The notes under the pieces: model-generated | What the model saw: only the letters and a program-made list of their open reading frames with translations | The model's database searches: none | Told to the model about the DNA's origin: nothing | Position numbers and translations under genes: made by a program | In this document: positions 19,910-29,606 of the stretch, one piece after another | Layout: every line of letters starts with the position of its first letter | How positions within the stretch are numbered: the stretch's first letter is position 1 | Origin: CBDBIG01 sp965205845 [NCBI: bacterium] | GTDB taxonomy: Bacteria; SAR324 | Direction of reading: 5' to 3' | Assembly: GCA_965205845.1 (NCBI GenBank) | Contig: CBDBIG010000004.1 | Span: forward strand, 124,001 to 188,000 | Length of the DNA: 64,000 nt

Positions 19910-21226
19910 ATGCGATTAGATTTGGCATTGGCATGGCGTTTTAATGTGCGCAACAAGCAAGAACGATCCCTTTCTTTTTTGGCGGGCTTAACGGTGTTTA
20001 GCTGCGCTTTGGGGGTGGCTTGCTTGATTATAACCTTGGCACTTATAAGTGGCTATGAGCGCAGTTTGTTGCGGGTAATGTCCAGAGCGTTGCCCCACCT
20101 TAGCGTGCAAAGCAACACGCCAGCCCTTCCCAAGCCAAGCACCATTCGTCAGATATTAGCCAAGCGGGTTGCCATTGACGATGTCGGCACTTATGCCAGT
20201 GGCAGGGTGTTGGTAAAAGCTGCCCACGCTTCTAAGGGACAAATTCGCATTGTATCGCTGCAAGGGGTACGTTTAAATGCCAACGGCGCACAAAAAGAGG
20301 CGGTGCGCTTGGCAGAATTGGTGTACGTGAATTCAGGGCAAACACTCCCAACCCAACGCCGGCAGCGGGCGTTGCAAACCGTTGCCAAGCTGCGCCGCAA
20401 AAGCACCTTGGCATCACCCACCGAGCCCATTTTAATCAGCCGCCGTTTGGGGCGTTTGTTGGGCGTAAAACTGGGCGAGCATCTCCAAGCTTTTCGCGCA
20501 CCCGATACCAAAGAAGGTTTTCGCCTGCTCCCATTAAGCCGTTCTTTACAAGTGGTGGGCTGGTTTGAAACGGGAATTCCTTCTTTTGATGAGCTGATCG
20601 CCATCACCGATATCAACGCGCTTACCAAAATATTTACCCACCAACCCATAACACTTAGTTTGGGGGTTTGGCTTCAAAAACCGCTTGAGGCCAGTGTGGC
20701 TTCCGATCATCTGCGCCAAGGGTTACACCAAAAAAACCTCCCTTTTTCGATAGGCAGTTGGTTGGCAGGTAACCAACGCTTGTTTACCGTGTTGGCGTTT
20801 CAAAAAAGTTTGCTGTGGGTGGTGTTGTTACTCATTGTAAGTTTGGCTTTTTTTGGAACCAGCGCAACCCTTTTTGTGCTGGCGCAAAATAAGCAGCACG
20901 ATCTCGCGATTTTACGTGCCATGGGGCTTCCCAAACGCATGCTACAACGGGTTGTGTTTTGGCAAGGCATGGTGCTTGGGGGTATAGGAATTGTGCTGGG
21001 TATTGGGTTGGGTTGCTTGGGGGCGGGATTATTGGCTTATTTTTCGGATGCGTGGATTCCTTACGGCATCTATCCAGGGGCAAGCGGCGCACCCGTTTGG
21101 CTTGATGCCAAGGAGGTTTTGGGCGTACTCCTCGCCTCGCTGCTAATTTGCATGTTTGCAGCACGCCCTGTGGCCAAACGCATCGCAGCCCAGGCACCCG
21201 TGGAGGCGTTGCGTGAGCAGCGTTAG
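19910..21226 (+). CDS. LolC/LolE-like lipoprotein-releasing ABC permease (FtsX family)
   Basis: About 438 residues. The N-terminal cytoplasmic helix and first membrane segment (RNKQERSLSFLAGLTVF then GVACLIITLALISGYE) match the LolC/LolE start. A large periplasmic domain follows (about residues 55-275), then three membrane segments including the FtsX-type region LAILRAMGLPKRMLQRVV. The tail is VEALREQR. In the Lol system such permeases extract lipoproteins from the inner membrane together with the ATPase LolD. No lolD lies next to it in this window, so it may be elsewhere or the permease may work in another MacB-like complex. ATG 19910 is preferred to TTG 19901. Confidence 0.8.
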   Translation: MRLDLALAWRFNVRNKQERSLSFLAGLTVFSCALGVACLIITLALISGYERSLLRVMSRALPHLSVQSNTPALPKPSTIRQILAKRVAIDDVGTYASGRVLVKAAHASKGQIRIVSLQGVRLNANGAQKEAVRLAELVYVNSGQTLPTQRRQRALQTVAKLRRKSTLASPTEPILISRRLGRLLGVKLGEHLQAFRAPDTKEGFRLLPLSRSLQVVGWFETGIPSFDELIAITDINALTKIFTHQPITLSLGVWLQKPLEASVASDHLRQGLHQKNLPFSIGSWLAGNQRLFTVLAFQKSLLWVVLLLIVSLAFFGTSATLFVLAQNKQHDLAILRAMGLPKRMLQRVVFWQGMVLGGIGIVLGIGLGCLGAGLLAYFSDAWIPYGIYPGASGAPVWLDAKEVLGVLLASLLICMFAARPVAKRIAAQAPVEALREQR

Positions 21227-21307
21227 GTGCTTTGCGCAACAAACCATAATGCCGTGGATTGACATCAATATGCGCTGGTTGTCATCCTCGTTGGCCAGGC
21301 AGCACCC

Positions 21308-21905
21308 CTCGCATCCACCCCCCAAGGTGAGGAGTTACTAGATTTTTTAAGCATCGGTCACAAACCCTGCAAAGGCAGGGCGTACGCACTGAATGTATTG
21401 ATACAGCACGCCGCGCGCATACCTTGTATGCAGGCTGACCCCACGCTTGCTTGAATGCTCCGCATCCACCCCCCAAGGTGAGGAGTTACTGGATTTTTTA
21501 AGCATCGGTCACAAACCCTGCAAAGGCAGGGCGTACGCACTGAATGTATTGATACAGCACGCCGCGCGCATACCTTGTATGCAGGCTGACCCCACGCTTG
21601 CTTGAATGCTCCGCATCCACCCCCCAAGGTGAGGAGTTACTGGATTTTTTAAGCATCGGTCACAAACCCTGCAAAGGCAGGGCGTACGCACTGAATGTAT
21701 TGATACAGCACGCCGCGCGCATACCTTGTATGCAGGCTGACCCCACGCTTGCTTGAATGCTCCGCATCCACCCCCCAAGGTGAGGAGTTACTGGATTTTT
21801 TAAGCATCGGTCACACAACCCTCGGAGGCAGGGCGTACGCACCGAATGTATTTATACAGCACGCCGCGCGTTACCTTGTATGCAGGCTGAACCCACGCTT
21901 GCTTA
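21308..21905. repeat. Tandem array, 4 x 151 bp, last copy is the ilvD 3' end
   Basis: The phrase CCCCAAGGTGAGGAGTTACT recurs at 21320, 21471, 21622 and 21773, exactly 151 bp apart. The first three copies are nearly identical. The fourth is the true 3' end of ilvD (about 105 coding bases plus spacer) and differs from the others by roughly a dozen bases. The extra copies fill the gap between the convergent LolC/E-like gene and ilvD. 151 is not a multiple of three, so the copies cannot extend a protein. Confidence 0.97.
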
Positions 21906-23524
21906 CGCGCTGCCAGTACTTCCTCGCTCAAATCGACACCAAGCGTATTGTTGGCAGCATCAATGGTGACCATATCGCCATTTTGCAACAGACCAATGGG
22001 TCCGCCTTCCTGGGCTTCTGGGGTAATGTGTCCTACCAAAAATCCGTGGGAACCGCCTGAAAAACGCCCATCGGTAATGAGGGCAACACTGTCGCCCAAA
22101 CCCGCTCCCATAATGGCCGATGATGGGGTCAACATTTCAGGCATGCCAGGACCACCTTTTGGGCCTTCGTAGCGAATGACCACCACTTCACCTTTGCTTA
22201 TTTCTCCCTCCTCCAAGGCACGCAGCATCGCCTCCTCGCCTTCAAACACGTTGGCAGGGCCGCAAAAACGTTCCCCTTCTTTGCCCGTAATTTTAGCAAC
22301 TGCGCCCTCGGGTGCCAAATTGCCATATAACACCTGCAGATGACCGTTTGGTTTAAGGGGTTTTTCCCAGGGAAAAATAACCTTTTGCCCCTCGCTTAAA
22401 TCAGGAACCTCTGCCAGGTTTTCAGCCAAACTTTTGCCCGTAACGGTCAGGCAATCCCCCGTGAGGGCTTCTTGCTTAAGCAGCATTTTCATGACTCCAG
22501 GGCCACCACCCACCGCGTGTAGGTCGCTCATTACATACTGCCCACTGGGTTTTAAATCGGCCAAGTAAGGCACACGGTCGCTTACCTTTTGAAAATCTTG
22601 CAAGCTCAGCGCAATCCCCACCGAATGCGCCATGGCAATCAGGTGCAAAACCGCGTTGGTTGAGCCCCCCAAGGCCATCACCACCACCATGGCGTTCTCA
22701 AAGGCAGCACGGGTCATAATATCGCGGGGTTTGATGTCTTTTTCGAGCAAGTGGCGGACCGCCTTGACTGCACGGCGGCATTCGGCACGTTTTTGCGGGT
22801 CTTCCGCAGGAGTCGAAGAAGAATAGGGCAAGGACATGCCCAACGCCTCAATGGCGGTCGACATGGTGTTGGCTGTGTACATGCCACCGCAACCCCCAGG
22901 CCCCGGAATACTATGCCGAATGACCTCTTGGCGTTCTTCTTCGCTCATTTTCCCCGCCAAAAACGCGCCATACGCTTGAAAAGCCGACACAATATCCAAT
23001 TTAGAAAACCGCTTGGTGGCACCCGGGCGAATGCTGCCACCATACACCATCAAGCCAGGACGATTGAGCCTCCCCATGGCCATCACCACCCCAGGCATGT
23101 TTTTATCGCAACCAGGGAGCGTAATCACCCCATCATACCACTGGGCCGCCACCACGGTTTCAATCGAGTCCGCAATTAAATCGCGTGATTGCAGTGAATA
23201 ACTCATCCCACGCGTCCCCATCGAAATGCCATCGCTCACCCCAACCGTATTAAAGCGCAAACCCACCAAGCCCTCTGCGGCCATGGCCTGCTTGACCTCT
23301 GCTGCCAAGTCATTCAGGTGCATATTGCATGGGTTGCCTTCCCACCACACGCTGGCGATACCCACCTGAGGTTTTTCAAGGTCGGCTTCATTCAAACCTG
23401 TGGCAAAAAGTTGGGCTTGAGAAGCACCTTGTGATTTGGGTTGGGTGATGGTGCGCGAATAACGATTAAGCATATACATAAACAAATCATAGCCTTGTCT
23501 ACACTCAAGGCTACGAGGATTCAA
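21800..23524 (-). CDS. ilvD: Dihydroxy-acid dehydratase
   Basis: Up to 574 residues. It catalyses the fourth step of valine, leucine and isoleucine synthesis, dehydrating 2,3-dihydroxy acids with an Fe-S cluster. Cluster ligands are visible in [16 protein letters not shown] and [14 protein letters not shown]. The C-terminal half carries [12 protein letters not shown] and [10 protein letters not shown]. Family members of this type are usually about 560 residues, so translation may begin at the ATG 23479 ([11 protein letters not shown]) rather than 23524. The 3' end is the source of the 151-bp array downstream. No other branched-chain gene is adjacent. Confidence 0.94.
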   Translation of the reverse strand: MNPRSLECRQGYDLFMYMLNRYSRTITQPKSQGASQAQLFATGLNEADLEKPQVGIASVWWEGNPCNMHLNDLAAEVKQAMAAEGLVGLRFNTVGVSDGISMGTRGMSYSLQSRDLIADSIETVVAAQWYDGVITLPGCDKNMPGVVMAMGRLNRPGLMVYGGSIRPGATKRFSKLDIVSAFQAYGAFLAGKMSEEERQEVIRHSIPGPGGCGGMYTANTMSTAIEALGMSLPYSSSTPAEDPQKRAECRRAVKAVRHLLEKDIKPRDIMTRAAFENAMVVVMALGGSTNAVLHLIAMAHSVGIALSLQDFQKVSDRVPYLADLKPSGQYVMSDLHAVGGGPGVMKMLLKQEALTGDCLTVTGKSLAENLAEVPDLSEGQKVIFPWEKPLKPNGHLQVLYGNLAPEGAVAKITGKEGERFCGPANVFEGEEAMLRALEEGEISKGEVVVIRYEGPKGGPGMPEMLTPSSAIMGAGLGDSVALITDGRFSGGSHGFLVGHITPEAQEGGPIGLLQNGDMVTIDAANNTLGVDLSEEVLAARKQAWVQPAYKVTRGVLYKYIRCVRPASEGCVTDA

Positions 23525-23752
23525 TCCAAAAAAAGGGTTTTTAAGTCAGGGTTTCCGTATGAAACATCGACCGCACATACGGTGCATCATGCACCGCAGG
23601 TATCTTAAAAATAATTCACACTGGGTCCTAGTTATCGCACCATTCTTATGGCAAAATCAATGCGTAACGAAGGAGCCGCGTTCTAAAAACGCCCCTTCCC
23701 ATGGCTGGCAGAAAAAAACCTTTATTAGCAGGGCTAAGCACCTCAAGTTCGA

Positions 23753-24379
23753 ATGAATCGCATCACCCAAGAAGCACAAGCCTCCCAAAAATGGAATTCC
23801 CATTGGCAAACAAAGGCGCAACAACCAAGCTCTGCCCTTGAAATACCCGCTATACCCGCGTTTGTGCCCACCATTTTGCCATTGCTTTCCCCCCTTTTAA
23901 AACCCTTTACCCAACACGCTATCATGCTTGACGCCGCCTGTGGTTTGGGTAGAGGCTTGCATGCGTTTGGTGGATTTTGCCAGCAGGCCTATGCCGTTGA
24001 TGCCTCCCCTTGGAGTATTGCCTTGGCCAAGCAATTGTGGCACGCACCTAGCGCCCCACACCGCCACCTAAAAATTCACTGGCTGGTGTCTGACCTAGTG
24101 CAAGCACCACTACCTCAGCGTGGGTTTGAGATGATATGTAGCTTTGGATATACCGATCACGCTTTTTTTCCTATCCTAAAAACCTTACTCAAATGCGGTG
24201 GTCTCTGGGTGCATCAAGGATTTTCTACAAGGCAAAGGGAGCATAAAGCATCCCTGCCTGTTGCATGGTGTTGCGACGAGCAGCAACTGTTAAGCACATT
24301 TTTAAATTGGCAGATTATTTACTGCGAAGAAAGCCCTAGAGCACCGTTTTTATTGCGTGCTGCCCTACAAAAGGTTTAG
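23753..24379 (+). CDS. SAM-dependent methyltransferase, class I
   Basis: 208 residues with a Rossmann methyltransferase fold: motif I is LDAACGLGRGLHAF (about residues 60-73), the acidic residue of motif II is in YAVDASPWSI, and a later strand is FEMICSFGYTDH. It resembles small stand-alone methyltransferases related to tellurite resistance TehB/UbiG, with no decisive substrate signature. It precedes the ABC exporter by about 190 bp on the same strand, so the two may be co-transcribed. Function beyond methyl transfer is not assignable. Confidence 0.75.
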   Translation: MNRITQEAQASQKWNSHWQTKAQQPSSALEIPAIPAFVPTILPLLSPLLKPFTQHAIMLDAACGLGRGLHAFGGFCQQAYAVDASPWSIALAKQLWHAPSAPHRHLKIHWLVSDLVQAPLPQRGFEMICSFGYTDHAFFPILKTLLKCGGLWVHQGFSTRQREHKASLPVAWCCDEQQLLSTFLNWQIIYCEESPRAPFLLRAALQKV

Positions 24380-24567
24380 AAAAGTGCCCCTTGCTGTGAT
24401 GCCTTGCACCATTGCAATAACGGGGAACCCACTCACCGCCCTTTTCCATTGTTGGGCCATACATTGTCGAGCCATGCATGGTATCGATTGACCTGCCATA
24501 TGCGCGGCGTACTTTCACAAATTCCCTGCACTTCTTAACACCCACATGCATTTCCCCTGACCCTAAC

Positions 24568-26403
24568 ATGTCGTTACTCAAAAAAGATTTAAACATCCTC
24601 AAACAGTTGATTGAAAAAGGATTTGGGTTTGCCTTTGTATGGATTTGCGGTGGCTGGGTGTTGTTGAACACACTCGAACTGGTCGCCTTGACCTTGATTG
24701 GACCTATTTTTGCCATTGCCAACGACATCCAATCCCCATGGTTGGAAAAAGTGAAGCATTTCCTAGACCTTTACCTTGGCTTACAGGGCAAGGTGGCATT
24801 ACTCACGCTTTTTATCCTGCTTCTTAGCGGGGTGTACATTGGCAAAAACGTACTCATCATGGGTTTTCGTGTACTGGAGTTCAATTTTTTGGCCAAATGG
24901 CGCCATGCGCTCTGTGTTAAACTGATGCAAGCCTACCTAAGTGCGCCCTATCATGTGTCTCAAATGCAAACTAATCCCAGAGATTTTATTCCTGTGATGA
25001 TAATGCACTCGCAAAACACCGTTTTACATTATGCGCACCAATTCCTTTTGTTATTTGCCAACCTCAGTGCGTTGTTGGTGTTGGTCAGCTTTTTGGTGGT
25101 GCGCAATCCATGGTTGATGCTTTTTTTACTCGCTGAGTTTACCGTGCTGTTTGTCGTGCAAAGCCGCTTGATGCATTGGGCAACCCAGCGTACCTCAAGT
25201 AAACTTCCCGTGATTGACACCAACCTATTACGCGTTATTCAGCTGTGTACCCAGGGTTACCGCGAAACGCGCATCGCGCAAAAAGAGACGGCTTTTGTCG
25301 ACAAGTATGCCCATTGGAGCCTCAAGGATAATCAAGTGCAAAAGTGGGTTTCCCTATTCACACAGATCCCCGCCAATATTACCGAAATATTGTTGATAAC
25401 CTTGGTACTCTCTGCGTTTGGTTTCTTGGTACTCACAGCAAACTCTTTTAACGAAGCCATGGTTGAGATCAGCATTATTGCGGTATTGGGGTTTCGCTTT
25501 TTGCCCTTTTTAAACCGCGCGCTCTCTGCCATCACCACGATTCACACCTTTCGCGCCCAAGCACAATCATTTTTAGACTACGGCAAACGCCTACAATGGC
25601 GTGAAAGCAATTATGCCCAATTGCTAATGCAAGATCATGCCTCTCACAAGCCGCTCCCCTTTCGGCATTCGATCCGCCTTCAAAATGCCTCCTTCTCCTA
25701 TCCAAACAGCCCAGAATTCGCGCTGCGCAACATTGATTTAAGCATTCACAAAGGGGAATTTATCGGGATTACAGGCACCTCGGGTGCTGGCAAGTCGACC
25801 ATGTTTCATATTTTAATGGGCTTTTTGGTGCCCCAAACTGGCACATTGAGCATTGATCAGCAAAAAATCCATGCCGGAAATTTACGCAGTTGGCAGCGAC
25901 TGTTAGGTTATGTCAGCCAAGAGGTGTTTTTGCTGGATACCAACTTGCGCGAAAACATCGCCTATGGAGAAGAGGCAGAAAATATTGATGATGCGCGCGT
26001 TTGGGAGGTGTTGCGTATGACCGAACTGGAAGGTTTGATGGCGCAGATGCCCCAAGGGATTCAGACCCACATGACAGATATTCAGCGCCAACTTTCTGGT
26101 GGGCAACGCCAACGGCTTAGTTTTTGCCGCGCTTTGTACCATCAGCCCCAGATATTGTTGTTAGACGAAGCCACCTCGGCTTTAGACTCAGCAACAGAAC
26201 ACCATATTACGCAAACCCTCCATCGGCTACGCCAACAAGGTCTTACCCTCATTTCGATTGCGCACCGCCTGTCAACGCTTAAACACTGCAATCGGATTGT
26301 ATACATGGAAAATAGCCAAATCGCAGCCATTGGTAATTTTCAAACCCTCTTGGAAACCAATGCGCAGTTTGCCCGCTTGGTCACACTTTCGACACCCGCT
26401 TAA
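24568..26403 (+). CDS. ABC exporter, fused membrane and ATPase domains
   Basis: 611 residues from the ATG at 24568 (MSLLKKDLN). An upstream in-frame ATG at 24478 would add 30 unlikely residues. Six membrane segments lie within about residues 20-330. The nucleotide-binding domain is C-terminal, with Walker A GTSGAGKST, Q-loop YVSQEVFLLD, signature LSGGQRQR, Walker B ILLLDEATSALD and the switch His in SIAHRLS. This is a half-transporter of the MsbA/PglK type that would work as a homodimer in the inner membrane, exporting a lipid, lipid-linked sugar or peptide. The substrate is unknown. Confidence 0.88.
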   Translation: MSLLKKDLNILKQLIEKGFGFAFVWICGGWVLLNTLELVALTLIGPIFAIANDIQSPWLEKVKHFLDLYLGLQGKVALLTLFILLLSGVYIGKNVLIMGFRVLEFNFLAKWRHALCVKLMQAYLSAPYHVSQMQTNPRDFIPVMIMHSQNTVLHYAHQFLLLFANLSALLVLVSFLVVRNPWLMLFLLAEFTVLFVVQSRLMHWATQRTSSKLPVIDTNLLRVIQLCTQGYRETRIAQKETAFVDKYAHWSLKDNQVQKWVSLFTQIPANITEILLITLVLSAFGFLVLTANSFNEAMVEISIIAVLGFRFLPFLNRALSAITTIHTFRAQAQSFLDYGKRLQWRESNYAQLLMQDHASHKPLPFRHSIRLQNASFSYPNSPEFALRNIDLSIHKGEFIGITGTSGAGKSTMFHILMGFLVPQTGTLSIDQQKIHAGNLRSWQRLLGYVSQEVFLLDTNLRENIAYGEEAENIDDARVWEVLRMTELEGLMAQMPQGIQTHMTDIQRQLSGGQRQRLSFCRALYHQPQILLLDEATSALDSATEHHITQTLHRLRQQGLTLISIAHRLSTLKHCNRIVYMENSQIAAIGNFQTLLETNAQFARLVTLSTPA

Positions 26404-26444
26404 ATGCTTTTGCCTGCAGGAGTTTACAGCGTATCGTTGGGTTT

Positions 26445-27725
26445 TTAACGTGCCATACACGCTGTTAACAAGGCTTTCACCACCCGTTGACGCACCCTTG
26501 TAGGTTGGTTTAGCATCAATACAAAACTTCTGGGTTTGCCGCGATAGGGGGATAGAAAGCCTGCCAGGGATTGCACCCCCCCCAGGGTGCCCGTTTTGGC
26601 GCGTATTTGATGCTTTTGACTGCCTGCGAGCGCCAATAGATTACGCCATGGATAAAATGCATCGACAATCCGAAGCATACTGCGCAAATGAATGCGATTT
26701 TTGCGAGAGAGCCCCGACCCTTCAACCAGAGCATAGTGCTTGGGGTTTAAGCCTAGTGCTTGCAGGTGCTTTTGGAGTACCTGCACCCCTTGAGAAAAGG
26801 ATGGCCTTGCTTGAACTGGGTGCCCGGAGGCATTTTTTGGCACTTGGTTCAGGGCCAAAGCCCAAATCAGTTGGTTAGCAATCACGTTATTCGAGTATTC
26901 AAGCATCGCTTGGACGGCATTTTGCAGTGTATGCGGTGACACATACACCCAATCGGGTGCCCGATGCGGAGAGGGTGTGCGCCGCCACACGATGTTTTTG
27001 GGACTAAACTGCGCCCCTGCATCTCGCATAAAATGCCATGCCAATTCGGCAGAATAACGCAGGCTGTGGTCGCCTTTGGCCGTGATGTTAATGCGCACTT
27101 TTCCAGTCCGTTGGTTTTTGCCCAACTCGACGGCCAAGGGGACGAGCGGCGTTTGGGATTCAGCAGAGCGCAGGAGACCACCTTGGGTTGTTTCTAAATA
27201 CAAGGTGTTGTAATTGCTGGCCAAGGCACCTAGGGCTGCATCATAAGGGTTTAATGAGCGTCCTTTGCCATCGATTTGGGTTTTGGGAAATACAAAATCA
27301 TCCAAGGCAAGCCCTTTAAAAACCTCGCGAAAAAAACCTTGCCTTGCCAGCTGTGCTGCCATGTCGAACCACACCTCAGAGACGAGCATTGGGTCTCCCC
27401 ACCCCTTAAGGTGCAACCAGCCTTTTTCCGCATGCACCCAAGTTTGAAAGCGGTGCTCAGGACCTAAAATACTAAGGGCTGCATGGGCGGTGGCTATTTT
27501 AAGAATCGAGGCAGGAATATAGTGCGCTTCTCCAGACACAAACACCGGTTTCCCATTGTGGGCAATGGCTAAGCCACCATGGGTAACATGACGTTTTAGC
27601 ACCCGTTTTAAGGGGGGTAAATGGCAACCCCCAGGGCTATTGCCAGGGTTGCTCGCAAAACCAAGGGGGGGCAATGCGAAGATCCACAAACCACAGGCGA
27701 GTATTTGTATTATTTTTGGCAACAT
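26445..27725 (-). CDS. dacB: D-alanyl-D-alanine carboxypeptidase/endopeptidase, PBP4 type
   Basis: 426 residues from ATG 27725. This start gives a clean signal peptide (MLPKIIQILACGLWIF to LGFAS) and removes an artificial overlap with mutM. The three penicillin-binding motifs are in order: SxxK in PASILKIAT, SxN in YSNNVIANQ and KTG in RAKTGTLGG. PBP4 enzymes trim and cleave peptidoglycan cross-links in the periplasm. The usual large insertion between SxxK and SxN is present. It lies 128 bp downstream of mutM on the same strand and is convergent with the ABC exporter. Confidence 0.92.
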   Translation of the reverse strand: MLPKIIQILACGLWIFALPPLGFASNPGNSPGGCHLPPLKRVLKRHVTHGGLAIAHNGKPVFVSGEAHYIPASILKIATAHAALSILGPEHRFQTWVHAEKGWLHLKGWGDPMLVSEVWFDMAAQLARQGFFREVFKGLALDDFVFPKTQIDGKGRSLNPYDAALGALASNYNTLYLETTQGGLLRSAESQTPLVPLAVELGKNQRTGKVRINITAKGDHSLRYSAELAWHFMRDAGAQFSPKNIVWRRTPSPHRAPDWVYVSPHTLQNAVQAMLEYSNNVIANQLIWALALNQVPKNASGHPVQARPSFSQGVQVLQKHLQALGLNPKHYALVEGSGLSRKNRIHLRSMLRIVDAFYPWRNLLALAGSQKHQIRAKTGTLGGVQSLAGFLSPYRGKPRSFVLMLNQPTRVRQRVVKALLTACMAR

Positions 27726-27853
27726 AAGGCGGCGAGACCCAAAGTGAAGCTTTAGGTGGATTGGGCAATGGGTGAGGTTTTTGGGTGAAATCCCGGATTT
27801 CTGTGAAAAATTCTCATGGCGTAAACGGGTTTTTTGCTCGTTCAAGCATCTTT

Positions 27854-28747
27854 TTATAAAAAGGCAGCGTCGAACCGTTGCGCTTGGCAGCGGGGGCAGT
27901 AAAATGTAGCGCGCTGGCGTTGCATTTGGCGCAAAATGGGCATACCACACACGCCGCAAGGTTTATTTGCATGACCATACACGCGTAAAAATGCTTGAAA
28001 CTCCCCCGTTTTTTCATCGACGCGTCTAAAGTCAGAAATGGTCGTGCCATTTTTTTGAATCGCAGCTTGCAAAATGGCTTGTATGGCAGCGTGCAACCGC
28101 TTGGTTTGGTTTGGATTCACCTTGCAAGCGGGTAGCCAAGGGTTAATTTGGGCCCTAAAGAGCACTTCAGCCACGTAAATATTGCCTAAACCCACCACAT
28201 AAGACTGATTGAGCAACCATACTTTAATGGGCATTTGGCTGCTTTGCAACGCTTTGAAGAGCCATGCAGCGGTGAATTGTGGGGACAACGGTTCAATGCC
28301 CAGCTTTGTCAATGGGGCAAAATGTTTCAAGGCATCCACCCAGTGGACCCCACCAAAACGGCGCATATCTTGAAAAATTAACCTGCTTCCACCCACCAAA
28401 TCAAACCATATGCGGTCGTGGGAATGAGGTGATTGCGTCTTGCAGTCAAGGTTTTCGAGCAGCACAAATTTTCCCGTCATGCGTAAATGGGCCACCAGCC
28501 AAGTTGTAGGGCGCAAGCAGAACACAATCCATTTTCCACGCCGATAAACCTTTTCAAAGCGCAGCCCTTGTAACGCATTTTTGGGTGTGGTTTTTTCCAA
28601 AATTGTGTGCGTGTTGCTGGAGGTAGATCCAGGTAAAATGCGCTTAAACGCATTTTGACTCAAAACGTGCGTACGTTGAATGCTTTGTCCTACAAGGCTT
28701 TTTTGCAACGCACAAGCAACGGTTTCCACTTCGGGCAGTTCGGGCAT
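27854..28747 (-). CDS. mutM: Formamidopyrimidine-DNA glycosylase
   Basis: 297 residues. It excises 8-oxoguanine and formamidopyrimidines from DNA and nicks the strand. I chose ATG 28747 because the mature protein must start with the catalytic Pro: MPELPEVETVA. Glu3 is the general acid. The helix-two-turn-helix loop has GLGNIYVAEVLF, and the C-terminal zinc finger has CGVCGMP and CPRCQ. A stretch of about 20 residues near residue 30-45 makes it longer than the usual 270 residues. Its upstream region holds the 83-bp tandem array. Confidence 0.95.
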   Translation of the reverse strand: MPELPEVETVACALQKSLVGQSIQRTHVLSQNAFKRILPGSTSSNTHTILEKTTPKNALQGLRFEKVYRRGKWIVFCLRPTTWLVAHLRMTGKFVLLENLDCKTQSPHSHDRIWFDLVGGSRLIFQDMRRFGGVHWVDALKHFAPLTKLGIEPLSPQFTAAWLFKALQSSQMPIKVWLLNQSYVVGLGNIYVAEVLFRAQINPWLPACKVNPNQTKRLHAAIQAILQAAIQKNGTTISDFRRVDEKTGEFQAFLRVYGHANKPCGVCGMPILRQMQRQRATFYCPRCQAQRFDAAFL

Positions 28748-28840
28748 GGGGAAAATCAATCGTGGGCTTTAGTAGGGCTGTGGATGAGTGTGCCATGTTA
28801 AGCAAACACCCTGCATGCAAACATCCTTGGGACTGCACCA

Positions 28841-29089
28841 CCCAAAGGGCATTTTTTGGTTTCCGCTCCGCATGGACTTATGGCAAGCCATCGCACAGTT
28901 TGGGTTAGGAATTACGCAAGCCACCCAAAGGGCATTTTTTGGTTTCCGCTCCGCATGGACTTATGGCAAGCCATCGCACAGTTTGGGTTAGGAATTACGC
29001 AAGCCACCCAAAGGGCATTTTTTGGTTTCCGCTCCGCATGGACTTATGGCAAGCCATCGCACAGTTTGGGTTAGGAATTACGCAGCCAC
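28841..29089. repeat. Tandem array, 3 x 83 bp, upstream of mutM
   Basis: CCCAAAGGGCATTTTTTGG recurs at 28841, 28924 and 29007, spacing exactly 83 bp, with essentially identical copies. The end of the unit (TTAGGAATTACGCA) is the reverse complement of the last codons and stop of the small membrane protein gene that ends at 29071. The array therefore copies a gene 3' end plus spacer. It occupies almost the whole gap between that gene and mutM. Confidence 0.97.
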
Positions 29090-29382
29090 GCACGTACCAC
29101 TTGGGCGGTTTGCTCACGGGATAACTCGCCGAGCTCCTTGAGCCGCTTTTCGCGCTGTTGACGCCGCCACTGCGCCACTTTCGCGAAGGCGTCGGGCTCA
29201 CTGGGAATTTCCAATTCATCCATGTTCCATAAGCGGGGATGGGCAACCCTGTTTTTGGAGAAAACGGCAGGAGGAGGCATCTTGAGTTTGCGAATGAGCG
29301 TGGGGATCACGCACAAAGCTACGGCCAGTACAGCCATGAACGCAAACACAAGGCGCAGCCACAATATCACCGATACATCCAT
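29071..29382 (-). CDS. Small single-pass membrane protein with FliF-tail-like C-terminus
   Basis: About 103 residues if it starts at ATG 29382 (MDVSVILW); ATG 29418 is an alternative. One strong membrane segment lies at about residues 6-28. A Pro-rich linker follows, then a charged helical tail that ends QTAQVVRAWLRNS. That ending resembles the FliG-binding C-terminus of the flagellar MS-ring protein FliF (pattern xxVAxVxRxWL). No other flagellar gene is in the window. The gene lies just downstream of an acyl-CoA synthetase gene on the same strand. Function unknown. Confidence 0.5.
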   Translation of the reverse strand: MDVSVILWLRLVFAFMAVLAVALCVIPTLIRKLKMPPPAVFSKNRVAHPRLWNMDELEIPSEPDAFAKVAQWRRQQREKRLKELGELSREQTAQVVRAWLRNS

Positions 29383-29606
29383 CAATTTTCTACGCGAGAC
29401 ACCGCCGAGGTTTGTCATTACAGTGCAATGGAAATGCAGGGGCAGGGGAAGCGAAAAAACACCCATGCAAGCAACCCCCAGTCCGCGAAGGCTGCGTTGC
29501 GCAACCCAGTTTTTAAAGATTTTTTGCCCGACCGCCAGCGGCACCCGCAGGCAATTGGCAGGCATTTTGGGTGAATAAGCTTTGTTGTGAAAAGGGAGCA
29601 CGGAGC

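Noticed and set aside
28856-29124. Open frames of 60-72 residues running through the 83-bp repeats, and similar frames in the 86-, 88- and 151-bp arrays
   Set aside because: They arise from repetition of one accidental open frame. Unit lengths are not multiples of three, so successive copies do not encode the same peptide in phase.
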